From Costertonia aggregata (GTDB taxonomy: Bacteria > Bacteroidota > Bacteroidia > Flavobacteriales > Flavobacteriaceae), in the NCBI RefSeq assembly GCF_013402795.1, contig NZ_CP058595.1, forward strand, positions 2,327,848-2,391,847: a stretch of 64,000 nucleotides of DNA, given 5' to 3'. The position numbers and the translations under genes were made by a program. A model generated the notes under the pieces. That model ran no database searches. It was not told the origin of the DNA and was given only the letters and a program-made list of their open reading frames with translations. Below are positions 47,245 to 56,406 of this stretch, piece after piece. Position 1 is the stretch's first letter. Each line of letters starts with the position of its first letter.

Positions 47245-47372
47245 TTGACAGTTAAAAATTAGCGAAATATTGTGATGCCAAAATGTTAATTGTTCTAGGC
47301 CCTACGCAACTGATTGTATTTGTTCCTATCTAAACAATAACAACCTTTTATTGAATATCCAAAACAAAAAAA

Positions 47373-47609
47373 ATGAAAAAGAACGTGTTTTTAATCTTGG
47401 TATGTAGTACCGTTTGCTTTATCTCATGTTCCGATAATGACGATAACGGCAGATGCGGTCTAGAGCCTCAAGTTGGAAATTGCGATGCCGCTATCCCAAA
47501 ATTTTATTTTGATAAAGAGGAACAAAAGTGTAAGGAATTTACATGGGGCGGTTGTGGTGGTGTCGTACCCTTTGATACACTTGAGGAATGTCTAGAATGT
47601 GAAAAATAG
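47373..47609 (+). CDS. Small lipoprotein with a Kunitz/BPTI-like domain
   Basis: A 78-residue lipoprotein: signal ending CFISC (lipidated Cys19) and a Kunitz-type domain at 28-76. Six cysteines (28, 37, 53, 61, 73, 76) with gaps of 8, 15, 7, 11 and 2 residues; bovine BPTI has 8, 15, 7, 12 and 3. The hallmark pieces RCGLEP, KFYFDK and CKEFTWGGC are intact. The residue after the second Cys, which is P1 in inhibitors, is Asp38 and not Lys/Arg, so a trypsin inhibitor is unlikely. It may be a structural or binding module on the envelope. A near-consensus promoter (TTG, N22, TGTATTTG) lies at 47290-47322. It stands alone between miaB and topA. Confidence 0.85.
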   Translation: MKKNVFLILVCSTVCFISCSDNDDNGRCGLEPQVGNCDAAIPKFYFDKEEQKCKEFTWGGCGGVVPFDTLEECLECEK

Positions 47610-47741
47610 ATATGCAGTATTTCAAAAAGGGTGTTTCCGCATCAAATGGCTACATCAAAAAAAAGTCGTAAAACACCCGTGTTTAGGGAGTGCTTTTTAG
47701 TCAGTATATATATGGTATGGTCAAAAATTAAAAAATTCAAC

Positions 47742-47749
47742 TACTTTTG
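47742..47749 (+). promoter_or_regulatory. Candidate -7 element of topA
   Basis: TACTTTTG, an exact TAnnTTTG match, placing transcription start about 15 bases before the topA ATG at 47769. No clear -33 TTG. Confidence 0.5.
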
Positions 47750-47768
47750 TGACTCCAAAAATGATTGA

Positions 47769-50273
47769 ATGGCCAAGAATTTAGTGATTGTAGAGTCCCC
47801 CGCAAAGGCAAAGACCATAGAAAAATTTCTAGGAAAAGAGTATAAGGTAGAGTCCAGTTTTGGGCATATTGCCGACCTTCCTTCCAAAGAACTGGGTGTA
47901 GATGTCGACAATGATTTTAAACCAAAATACATTGTGGATAACGAGAAAAAGGCACTCGTTAAAAAACTGAAGGATTTGGCCAAAAAAGCGGAAACCATAT
48001 GGCTGGCCAGTGATGAGGACCGAGAAGGAGAGGCGATTTCCTGGCATTTGGCCGAGGAATTGGGATTGGACAAGGACAAGACCAAGCGTATCGTCTTTAA
48101 CTCTATCACCAAATCGGCCATACAAAAGGCCATTGACAATCCACGTGAGATAAATTACAATTTGGTAAACGCCCAACAGGCCCGGCGCGTTTTGGATAGA
48201 TTGGTAGGGTATCAGCTTTCCCCTGTACTTTGGAAAAAAATAAAACCAGGACTTTCCGCTGGCAGGGTGCAGTCGGTCGCAGTAAGATTGATCGTTGAGC
48301 GGGAACGTGATATTGAAGGTTTTGCCCCAGAGGCATCTTTTAAGATATCGGCCGAGTTCAAGACCTTGGCCGGTAGTGTTTTTACTGCAAAAATGAATAA
48401 GACCTTTTCTTCAAAAGAAAAGGCGGAAGCATTTTTAAAGCAAAATATCGGAGCGGATTTTTCAGTCGGGAATCTGGACAAAAAGCCTGCAAAAAAATCG
48501 CCATCAGCACCCTTTACGACATCTACCTTACAACAAGAGGCGTCAAGAAAACTATATTTTTCGGTTGGTCGTACCATGCAAGTGGCCCAGCGTTTGTACG
48601 AAGCAGGTTTGATTACTTATATGAGGACCGATAGCGTAAATCTATCGGGCGAAGCCATTAATGCGGCCAAAGACGCAATCATATCAAATTACGGAGAAGA
48701 ATATAGTAACGTTCGCAATTTCAAGGGCAAATCCAAAGGGGCGCAGGAAGCCCATGAGGCCATTCGCCCGACCGATATCAAAAACCAGTCGCCATCACTG
48801 GAACGGGACCAATCAAAATTATACGAACTTATCTGGAAACGAACTATCGCTTCGCAAATGAGCGATGCACAATTAGAGCGTACCAATGTAAAAATTAAGA
48901 GCAATACCCATGCCGAAGAGTTTACGGCAAATGGTGAGGTCATTAAATTCGACGGCTTTTTAAAAGTATATATGGAAGGGTTTGATGATGAGGATGCTGC
49001 TGAGGAGCAAGAAGGTATGTTGCCCGCCATGAAGGTTGGTGAGACCTTGGAGAATAAATACATTACGGCGACCGAACGGTTTTCAAGACCACCATACAGA
49101 TATACCGAAGCATCTTTGGTAAAAAAACTGGAGGAGCTGGGGATCGGCCGTCCATCAACCTATGCGCCAACAATCTCTACCATTCAGAACAGGGGCTATG
49201 TAGAAAAGGGTACCGTTGATGGTACGGAAAGAAAGTATGTGCAATTGCTTTTGGAATCCGATAACTTAAAGGAAAAGAACTTGACCGAAACTGTAGGCTC
49301 GGACAAGGGTAAATTAGTGCCAACAGACATAGGAATGATCGTCAACGATTTTTTGGTCAGTAATTTTTCCAATATACTGGATTATAATTTTACGGCGAAA
49401 GTAGAAGAGGATTTTGATGAAATTGCAGAAGGTCAGGAAGATTGGCAAAAGGTGATGAAAGACTTCTACAAAGATTTTCATCCTACAGTAAAAGATGTTG
49501 AAGAAAATGCCGATCGCGCCAGCGGCGAACGTATTCTGGGAAAAGACCCCAAAACAGGGAAACAGGTTTCCGTTCGTTTGGGCAGATTTGGGCCTATGGT
49601 GCAAATAGGTACCGTTGATGATGAGGAAAAGCCAAGTTTTGCAAGTCTATTGCCAGATCAGTCCTTAAACACAATTACTTATGAAGAAGCGATGGACCTT
49701 TTTAAACTACCTAGAAAATTAGGGGTGTACGAAGGTGAAGAGGTCGAGGCCAATGTGGGGCGATTTGGGCCCTATGTACGTTTTGGAAAGAAATTCGTGT
49801 CAATGGAAAAAGAAGACAATGCCATGGAAATTACTATGGATAGGGCTGTGGAACTGATAAAGGCAAAGCAAAAAGCAGATGCACCTATTGCCCAGTACGA
49901 GGGTAAGGACGTTCAAAAAGGTACGGGGCGCTTTGGGCCTTTTATAAAGTGGGACGGCATGTTCATAAACGTGAACAAAAAGTATGATTTTGATAATTTG
50001 TCCCAATCGGATATCGAGGAATTGATAGAAATAAAAAAGCAAAAAGAGATAGATAAGCTTATACAAGAATGGCCTGAAGAGGGCATTCGAATAGAAAAGG
50101 CACGATGGGGAAGGCATAACATTATCAAAGGAAAAATAAAGGTAGAGTTGGCCAAAACCGTTGATGCTACCAAAATTTCATTGGAGGAGGCGCAAACGCT
50201 GATCGAGAAAAAAACTCCAAAGAAGAAAGCAAGAGCTAAGGCCAAGGCGAAACCTAAAGCAAAGAAAAAATAA
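47769..50273 (+). CDS. topA: DNA topoisomerase I (type IA)
   Basis: An 834-residue type IA topoisomerase that relaxes negative supercoils. The Toprim domain begins NLVIVESPAKAKTI and has the DEDREGE metal motif; the catalytic tyrosine lies in LITYMRTDSVNL. The C-terminal half carries three to four degenerate GRFGP(x)(I/V) repeats (e.g. GRFGPFIKW) instead of zinc fingers, and ends in a K/A-rich tail. Start: the ATG at 47769, not the out-of-frame ATG at 47761. It heads a plus-strand run toward the gld genes. Confidence 0.97.
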   Translation: MAKNLVIVESPAKAKTIEKFLGKEYKVESSFGHIADLPSKELGVDVDNDFKPKYIVDNEKKALVKKLKDLAKKAETIWLASDEDREGEAISWHLAEELGLDKDKTKRIVFNSITKSAIQKAIDNPREINYNLVNAQQARRVLDRLVGYQLSPVLWKKIKPGLSAGRVQSVAVRLIVERERDIEGFAPEASFKISAEFKTLAGSVFTAKMNKTFSSKEKAEAFLKQNIGADFSVGNLDKKPAKKSPSAPFTTSTLQQEASRKLYFSVGRTMQVAQRLYEAGLITYMRTDSVNLSGEAINAAKDAIISNYGEEYSNVRNFKGKSKGAQEAHEAIRPTDIKNQSPSLERDQSKLYELIWKRTIASQMSDAQLERTNVKIKSNTHAEEFTANGEVIKFDGFLKVYMEGFDDEDAAEEQEGMLPAMKVGETLENKYITATERFSRPPYRYTEASLVKKLEELGIGRPSTYAPTISTIQNRGYVEKGTVDGTERKYVQLLLESDNLKEKNLTETVGSDKGKLVPTDIGMIVNDFLVSNFSNILDYNFTAKVEEDFDEIAEGQEDWQKVMKDFYKDFHPTVKDVEENADRASGERILGKDPKTGKQVSVRLGRFGPMVQIGTVDDEEKPSFASLLPDQSLNTITYEEAMDLFKLPRKLGVYEGEEVEANVGRFGPYVRFGKKFVSMEKEDNAMEITMDRAVELIKAKQKADAPIAQYEGKDVQKGTGRFGPFIKWDGMFINVNKKYDFDNLSQSDIEELIEIKKQKEIDKLIQEWPEEGIRIEKARWGRHNIIKGKIKVELAKTVDATKISLEEAQTLIEKKTPKKKARAKAKAKPKAKKK

Positions 50274-50393
50274 GCAATGGCAGCCAGAAGTCGAGTCGAA
50301 GGATTATTTAATACGAAAACTGATAATGATCATTGCAAATGTTGAGGCTGTTATATTCAATGTTCCCTTTAACCCATAATCCATAACCCTAAG

Positions 50394-51551
50394 ATGGCCT
50401 TTGATTTTTTAGTTCCCGTAGAAGACAAAGTGTTGGCACATTGCGAATTATTGCCGCCACAGGCATTGGGAAAGCATATTTACAAACATACCCAAAAAGA
50501 GGGTCTGCCCGTTTTGGCGAATGTCTCTTTCGCTATTTTGGGCGTGAACGAATCTAGGAACGCTTTTGAAAAAAAACCTGAGAAACTAAATCTTGGAGAT
50601 ATTAGGATCCAGCTATACAAGTTGATGCTGGGCAATTGGAATTCCAGTATTGTTGATTTGGGAAATATAGAAGAAGGGGCAACCGTGGAAGATACCTATT
50701 TTGTCCTCAAAGAAGTCTCCGCCGGCCTGTTGGAGGAAAATATTGTTCCGATAATTATTGGTGACACACAAGACCTTACTTATGCTACGTATCGATCTTT
50801 TGATAAAATCAAGGATATGGTCAATTTGGTTGCCATTGACAGTAGATTTGATTTTGGAATGGATGAGGAGCTTATCTCTTCCCACTCCTATATGAGCAAG
50901 ATCATAACCGATAAACCCAATAATCTATTTAATTTTTCCAATATAGGTTACCAGAGTTATTTTAATGCCCAAGAAGAAATCGATTTAATGGAGCGTCTTT
51001 TTTTTGATGCTTACCGTTTGGGCGAAATAGCTTCGGACATTACCTTGGCAGAACCTGTTCTCAGAAATGCACATTTGATAAGTTTGGACGCACGTGCTGT
51101 GCGAGCAAGCGAGATAGGACTCTCAAGCAACTTTTCCCCTAACGGTTTTACGGGAAGGGAAATTTGTGCCATTGCGAGATACGCCGGTCTAAGCGATAAC
51201 GTATCCATATTTGGAATATACGAGAGCGAGAACACGTCCCAATCCCATCAACTGGTTGCCCAAATGATATGGTATTTTATCGAAGGCTTTAACTTTAGGA
51301 TAAAAGAATCCCCCTTCGAAAACTCGAACGATTTCATAAAATTCATTGTTCCGTCCGATACTGACGAGCTCATATTCCATAAAAGTAACCTCACCGAAAG
51401 GTGGTGGGTAGAAGTGCCATCAATTTTATCTTCACATAATAAAACCAAATCACCATCGTTATTACCATGCGCAGAGAAGGACTATCTGGACGCTTGCGAC
51501 CAAAATATTCCCGAACGGTGGTTCAAGGCCTACAAGAAAGGTTTTAACTAA
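50394..51551 (+). CDS. Arginase/formimidoylglutamase-fold protein with a degraded metal site
   Basis: A 385-residue protein of the ureohydrolase (arginase/agmatinase/HutG) fold. The conserved blocks can be placed, but most metal ligands are gone: GGDHS is GDTQD (123-127), DAHxD is DSRFD (149-153), and SLDxDxxDP is SLDARAVRAS (230-239). Hence hydrolysis with a di-manganese centre is unlikely, and the protein may be a binding or regulatory relative. It lies between topA and gldK on the same strand, 120 bases before gldK. Databases would probably call it formimidoylglutamase; I regard that function as doubtful. Confidence 0.85.
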   Translation: MAFDFLVPVEDKVLAHCELLPPQALGKHIYKHTQKEGLPVLANVSFAILGVNESRNAFEKKPEKLNLGDIRIQLYKLMLGNWNSSIVDLGNIEEGATVEDTYFVLKEVSAGLLEENIVPIIIGDTQDLTYATYRSFDKIKDMVNLVAIDSRFDFGMDEELISSHSYMSKIITDKPNNLFNFSNIGYQSYFNAQEEIDLMERLFFDAYRLGEIASDITLAEPVLRNAHLISLDARAVRASEIGLSSNFSPNGFTGREICAIARYAGLSDNVSIFGIYESENTSQSHQLVAQMIWYFIEGFNFRIKESPFENSNDFIKFIVPSDTDELIFHKSNLTERWWVEVPSILSSHNKTKSPSLLPCAEKDYLDACDQNIPERWFKAYKKGFN

Positions 51552-51575
51552 TAAATAAAAATTTAAAAGGATAAA

Positions 51576-51583
51576 TAGTTTTG
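51576..51583 (+). promoter_or_regulatory. Candidate -7 element of the gldKLMN operon
   Basis: TAGTTTTG matches TAnnTTTG, with no evident TTG at the usual distance upstream. It would give a leader of about 85 bases before gldK. Confidence 0.4.
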
Positions 51584-51671
51584 TACAATAAATTTCTCAA
51601 TAAGTAGTTTTAGAGAATAGAAATTAATTGTATTTACAGTTTATAGTCTTAATCGAAATTTAACCTAAAGT

Positions 51672-53027
51672 ATGAAGAAGCTATTGTTGTTATCTATAGC
51701 ATTTGTTTTTTTACTCACAAGTTGTGGGTCCAAAACAAAAGGAGAACTAGTCGGAGCCCAAGGGAAAAAATGGTATCCGGAAAAACCTTACGGCATGGAG
51801 TTGATTCCTCGAGGATCTTTTATCATGGGAAAAAGTGAGGAAGATCAAGCAAAAGTTCTTAATGCACCGACCAAAACCGTTACCGTTCGTTCCTTTTATA
51901 TGGACGATACGGAAATTACGAATAGCGAGTACCGTCAGTTTGTAGAATGGGTAAAAGATTCCATTACAAGAACAAAGCTTGCTATCTTGGCAGATGAATT
52001 AGGGCTAAGCCCAGAAGACGAAGGTATCGGGGAATATGCATTTAAGGATGCCGACACTACCAAACTATCGGCTTACGATAAATACATGTTGGATCGTGCA
52101 GATTTTGGTGACGACTATTACGAGGGCAGGGCCCTTAACAAAGACGTAGATCTGGTATGGGACGTTTCCGAATACCCCGATGAATACTATACTGAGATAA
52201 TGGTAGATTCCATTTATCTGCCCGAAGAAGAATCTTATAATGGTCAACGCACTATTGATGTAAGAAAGTTGAAATACAAATACAGCTGGATGGACATTGA
52301 GGCCGCTGCACGTGCCAAAACAAATGACAGGAAAGATTTCATAAAGCAAGAAGAATTGGAAATTTATCCTGATACGACCGTTTGGATCAGGGATTTTGAA
52401 TACTCTTATAACGAACCCATGCACAATGACTATTTCTGGCATGACGCTTACAGCGATTATCCGGTAGTTGGTGTTTCTTGGATGCAGGCAAAAGCATTCT
52501 GTAACTGGAGAACAAAATTCAAGAACGACGACCAAAAAAGTCGTGGCAGACAATTTGTGAACAGGTTTAGGTTACCTACAGAGGCAGAGTGGGAATATGC
52601 GGCCAGAGGTGGTATCGAAAGTGGCACGTACCCATGGGGAGGTCCTTACGTAATTAGTGATACAGGTTGCTTTATGGCAAACTTCAAACCTCAAAGAGGG
52701 GATTATGCAGCGGATCAAGCGCTGTATACCGTAGAGGCAAAATCTTACGAACCCAACGATTTCAATTTATATAATATGGCGGGTAACGTATCGGAATGGA
52801 CGAACTCAAGTTACGACCTAGGCTCTTATGAATTCGTTTCCACAATGAACCCTAATGGTGGTGACGGTGCGAACGCCCGTAAAGTAATCCGTGGGGGATC
52901 TTGGAAAGATGTTGCTTATTTCCTACAAGTAAGTACAAGAGATTACGAGTATAGGGACTCTGCAAGAAGTTATATAGGATTCAGGACCGTTCAAGATTAC
53001 ATGGGCGAGGAAGATTCAACACAATAA
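51672..53027 (+). CDS. gldK: Gliding motility/type IX secretion lipoprotein GldK
   Basis: A 451-residue outer-membrane lipoprotein (signal ending LLTSCG) with a formylglycine-generating-enzyme-like fold (RLPTEAEWEYAARGG, RGGSWKDVAYF, GFRTVQD). The catalytic cysteines of true FGE are absent, as expected for GldK, which forms a periplasmic ring with GldN around the type IX motor. A large insertion (about 120-235) lies inside the fold. It is the first gene of gldKLMN. Confidence 0.97.
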   Translation: MKKLLLLSIAFVFLLTSCGSKTKGELVGAQGKKWYPEKPYGMELIPRGSFIMGKSEEDQAKVLNAPTKTVTVRSFYMDDTEITNSEYRQFVEWVKDSITRTKLAILADELGLSPEDEGIGEYAFKDADTTKLSAYDKYMLDRADFGDDYYEGRALNKDVDLVWDVSEYPDEYYTEIMVDSIYLPEEESYNGQRTIDVRKLKYKYSWMDIEAAARAKTNDRKDFIKQEELEIYPDTTVWIRDFEYSYNEPMHNDYFWHDAYSDYPVVGVSWMQAKAFCNWRTKFKNDDQKSRGRQFVNRFRLPTEAEWEYAARGGIESGTYPWGGPYVISDTGCFMANFKPQRGDYAADQALYTVEAKSYEPNDFNLYNMAGNVSEWTNSSYDLGSYEFVSTMNPNGGDGANARKVIRGGSWKDVAYFLQVSTRDYEYRDSARSYIGFRTVQDYMGEEDSTQ

Positions 53028-53102
53028 ATTATGTATTATATCATACCCAACAATAAACCAAATACTTATTATTAACATTAAATTTGAATTAAATCTTAAA
53101 TT

Positions 53103-53753
53103 ATGGCACAGTCAAAATCAACAAAGAAATTATTTAACATGGCCTATGGCCTTGGAGCATCGGTAGTTATTATTGGTGCGTTGTTCAAGATCCTTCACTG
53201 GGAATTTGGACCGTTAACAGGTGGCCTTCTTTTGGCAGTAGGTCTTATTACCGAAGCACTTATCTTTGCTATCAGTGCATTTGAACCAATTGATGATGAA
53301 TACGATTGGTCTCTAGTTTACCCAGAATTATCCGGAGGTCAATCAAACGGTAGAAACAACGAAGTAGCTGAAATGAAAGAGGCAGAAGCTTCTTTATCCG
53401 CCAAATTGGATAACTTGTTAAAAGAAGCCGGAGTAGATGCAAACCTCATGGAGAGTTTAGGTACTAGTATCAGAAACTTCGAAGGTGCTGCAAAAGGTAT
53501 CGCCCCAACGGTCGATGCAATGGAATCTACCAAAAAATATTCTGACGAAATGGTACAGGCTGCCGCTCAAATGGAATCTTTGAACAGCTTATACAAAGTG
53601 CAGTTAGAAAGTGCTAGCAAACAAGCTACGGTAAACGAAGAAGTTGTACAGAACGCTTCTGCGTTAAAAGACCAAATGGAATCTTTGGCTACCAACCTAT
53701 CTTCTTTGAACGGAGTTTACGGTGGTATGCTTTCTGCAATGAGTAAAAACTAA
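53103..53753 (+). CDS. gldL: Type IX secretion motor protein GldL
   Basis: A 216-residue inner-membrane protein with two N-terminal helices (about 13-30 and 36-58) and a long cytoplasmic helical tail (about 85-215). Charged residues within the helices (Lys29 and Glu51 in GLITEALIF) fit the proton-conducting role assigned to GldL with GldM. It lies 75 bases after gldK; a TAAATTTG element at 53079-53086 just before its start may allow a secondary promoter. Confidence 0.97.
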   Translation: MAQSKSTKKLFNMAYGLGASVVIIGALFKILHWEFGPLTGGLLLAVGLITEALIFAISAFEPIDDEYDWSLVYPELSGGQSNGRNNEVAEMKEAEASLSAKLDNLLKEAGVDANLMESLGTSIRNFEGAAKGIAPTVDAMESTKKYSDEMVQAAAQMESLNSLYKVQLESASKQATVNEEVVQNASALKDQMESLATNLSSLNGVYGGMLSAMSKN

Positions 53754-53809
53754 TTAGTTTTAGTTGAATAACCCCAAATCAAATAATAATTAAAAACTAA
53801 TTAGAAAAC

Positions 53810-55369
53810 ATGGCAGGAGGAAAACAGTCACCACGTCAGAAAATGATCAACCTAATGTACTTGGTTTTCATTTGTATGCTGGCGTTGAACATGAGTAAAG
53901 AAGTTCTTGCGGCTTTTGGTATTATGAACCAAAAGATGGAAGCTTCTAACGCAAAAACAGCAGAGGATAATGATTTATTCTTAGCTAGTTTAGAAACAAA
54001 AGCATCTGAAAACGCCACCAAATACGAAAAGGTATATAAAGATGCCAACAAGATAAAGAGTCTGTCTCAAGATTACTACGATTATTTGGAAGGTCTTAAA
54101 AAAGAAATGCTGAAAGGTGTTGAAGACCCAACAGACTATCAAGTAATGGACAAGTCGGATTACTTAGACCAAAAGTTCTTTCAAGGCGATAACTTGACAG
54201 CGGGTGGAAAAGAATTCTTAAAAAGAATTAACGACTATCGCGATCAGGTTAGCGTTTTGGTCCCTACAAGAATGAAAGCTTCCGTTGAGTCCCGTTTTAA
54301 AACAGGTGACGAAAACGGTAAGGAAACAAAAAGGGACGGTACCAAACAAGACTGGATCAAATATCACTACGAAGGTTTTCCTTTGATAGCTTCTTTGACC
54401 AAGTTGACCGCTTTACAAGCCGATATCAAATCAACGGAAGAAGATGCCTTAAAGGCAATGTTGGAAGGGGAGTTGACAAATCAGGTTTCTTTAAAGAACT
54501 TTGCAACTTCATTATCTGCAAGCAAAAGCGCTTTCTATGCTGGTGAAAAGTATGATGGTAAGATTATCGTTAGCAAAACCGATAATTCATCTACTCCAGT
54601 AAGAGCCGAATTAACACTTGACGGTAGAAAATTATCTGAAGGTAAAGATTATGCTTTGGAAGCTGGTGGTATCAAATTATTGATAAGTGCCGGATCTGCG
54701 GGAGACCACAAGGTTGAAGGTGAGATGTTCTTTATGCAGGATGGTGAAGAAGTACCTGTAAAAGTAAACAGTACTTTCGCAACGATTACCAAGCCTAATG
54801 CTGCCGTTATCGCTGCCGATAAGATGAATGTGGTATATCGTGGCGTTGCCAACCCAATGACGATTTCTATCCCGGGTGTACCTGACAATAAGGTTTCTGC
54901 ATCTGCTCCTGGACTTTCCAAGAGAGGTGGTAGCAAATATGTTATGAGCCCAGGTAAAGGTAGAACGGTCAAGATTGTTGCTTCGGGAACATTGCCTGAC
55001 GGTCAACGTATCTCTACTCCAGCAGAATTTAGAATCAAGGATATTCCTAGGCCTTCAGGTTCGGTGAGTAGACAAACCGGTAGTGCAAAAATGCCAAGAA
55101 GAAACTTGGAGATTGCAACGGTAGGCGCTTTGTTGGAAGATTTTGATTTTGATTTGAATCTTGCTGTTAGCGGATTTAAGTTCAAGGTTCCTGGTCAACC
55201 AACGGTGAGCGTAAGGGGTAACAAATTGGACTCACGTGCCAAGTCTGCCCTTAAAAGAGCCAAGCGTGGCGACGCAGTGCAGATTTTTGATGTAAACGCT
55301 TATATTACGAATAACAAGAGTTATAAATTAAAGAAAGTATCTCCTGTAGTTGTGGAGATTACAAACTAG
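53810..55369 (+). CDS. gldM: Type IX secretion motor protein GldM
   Basis: A 519-residue protein with one N-terminal membrane helix (about 11-31, IFLNLMYLV-like: MINLMYLVFICMLALNMS) and a periplasmic rod of four domains (D1 helical, D2-D4 beta-rich) reaching up to the GldKN ring. The extreme N-terminus GGKQSPRQKMINLMYLV is conserved in the family. Operon position after gldL and before gldN fits. Confidence 0.97.
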   Translation: MAGGKQSPRQKMINLMYLVFICMLALNMSKEVLAAFGIMNQKMEASNAKTAEDNDLFLASLETKASENATKYEKVYKDANKIKSLSQDYYDYLEGLKKEMLKGVEDPTDYQVMDKSDYLDQKFFQGDNLTAGGKEFLKRINDYRDQVSVLVPTRMKASVESRFKTGDENGKETKRDGTKQDWIKYHYEGFPLIASLTKLTALQADIKSTEEDALKAMLEGELTNQVSLKNFATSLSASKSAFYAGEKYDGKIIVSKTDNSSTPVRAELTLDGRKLSEGKDYALEAGGIKLLISAGSAGDHKVEGEMFFMQDGEEVPVKVNSTFATITKPNAAVIAADKMNVVYRGVANPMTISIPGVPDNKVSASAPGLSKRGGSKYVMSPGKGRTVKIVASGTLPDGQRISTPAEFRIKDIPRPSGSVSRQTGSAKMPRRNLEIATVGALLEDFDFDLNLAVSGFKFKVPGQPTVSVRGNKLDSRAKSALKRAKRGDAVQIFDVNAYITNNKSYKLKKVSPVVVEITN

Positions 55370-55418
55370 TAAAAATTGATATGCTGGGTGTTCACATACA
55401 CCCAGCTTCTTTAAAATT

Positions 55419-56330
55419 ATGTATCTGATGAATTGGAAGAATGTTTTATTAATTGGAGTGGTATCACTTTTACCCGTATCCATGGTGGCACAGGCAAATA
55501 TTTTAAATGCCAAAAAGCCAGAGGAAATCGGTCAAAAGACAGAGGCGCAAATTGAGTCCGATAACGATACACCAATGGAGTATGGTTATGTGGATGATAG
55601 GGATATTCTTTGGTCCAAAACAGTATGGGAAACCATAGATTTGGATGAAAGGGTAAACTTTCCGCTATATTACCCTACAGATACCATAGATATAGGATCC
55701 GATAGAAGGTCTTTGTACGATGTTCTTATGAAGAACATTAAAAACGGAAAATTGGAAGACGTTTACGTAGATTCCTATTTTACCGAAAAGAGAAAGTTCG
55801 AAGATCTTACGGCCACTTTACAAAAGACCGATACTACTGATTACGGTTACGAACAATTGAACGCAGGTGAGGAAATTTCTCCTGAATACATCATGAGAAG
55901 GGAACTTACTGCCGCTGATATCGAGGAGTACCGTATTAAGGGAATTTGGTACTTTGACAAACGACAAGGAGAACTTAAATACCGTTTATTGGGTATTGCT
56001 CCCGTGGCACCGGACGTTAACTTTATTGATGACGAGACCATGGATCCAGGTGATGCCAAAGTCGAATTGTTTTGGGTATGGTACCCAGGCGCAAGACAAG
56101 TATTGCATGATGCCAAGGTGTTCAACCAGCGAAATTCGGCACAACCTATCACTTTTGATATGTTGTTGAATGCAAGAAGGTTCAATGCGGTTATCTATAA
56201 AGAAGACAATGTTCACGGAGACCGCAAGGTAAGTGATTATATTGCGGACAATGCCTTGTTCCAATTGCTGGAAGCCAAACGTATTAAGGAAACTATCAGG
56301 GATAGGGAACAAGATATGTGGGCCTATTAG
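55419..56330 (+). CDS. gldN: Gliding motility/type IX secretion protein GldN
   Basis: A 303-residue periplasmic protein with a signal peptide (LLIGVVSLLPVSMVAQA) and the GldN/PorN core (DDRDILWSKTVWETIDLDERVN, VELFWVWYPGARQVLHDAKVFN). It binds GldK in the ring of the type IX system. Two in-frame starts exist (55419 and 55428); the longer is given. A perfect terminator follows at 56364-56396, closing gldKLMN. Confidence 0.97.
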   Translation: MYLMNWKNVLLIGVVSLLPVSMVAQANILNAKKPEEIGQKTEAQIESDNDTPMEYGYVDDRDILWSKTVWETIDLDERVNFPLYYPTDTIDIGSDRRSLYDVLMKNIKNGKLEDVYVDSYFTEKRKFEDLTATLQKTDTTDYGYEQLNAGEEISPEYIMRRELTAADIEEYRIKGIWYFDKRQGELKYRLLGIAPVAPDVNFIDDETMDPGDAKVELFWVWYPGARQVLHDAKVFNQRNSAQPITFDMLLNARRFNAVIYKEDNVHGDRKVSDYIADNALFQLLEAKRIKETIRDREQDMWAY

Positions 56331-56363
56331 GCATTGATCAACATTCCAATTCAAAAACATCAT

Positions 56364-56396
56364 AAAAAACGCCGCACTACTGTGCGGCGTTTTTTA
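56364..56396 (+). terminator. Rho-independent terminator of gldKLMN
   Basis: A run of A, stem ACGCCGCAC/GTGCGGCGT with loop TACT, then a T run. Confidence 0.95.
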
Positions 56397-56406
56397 TTTT
56401 TACGCT

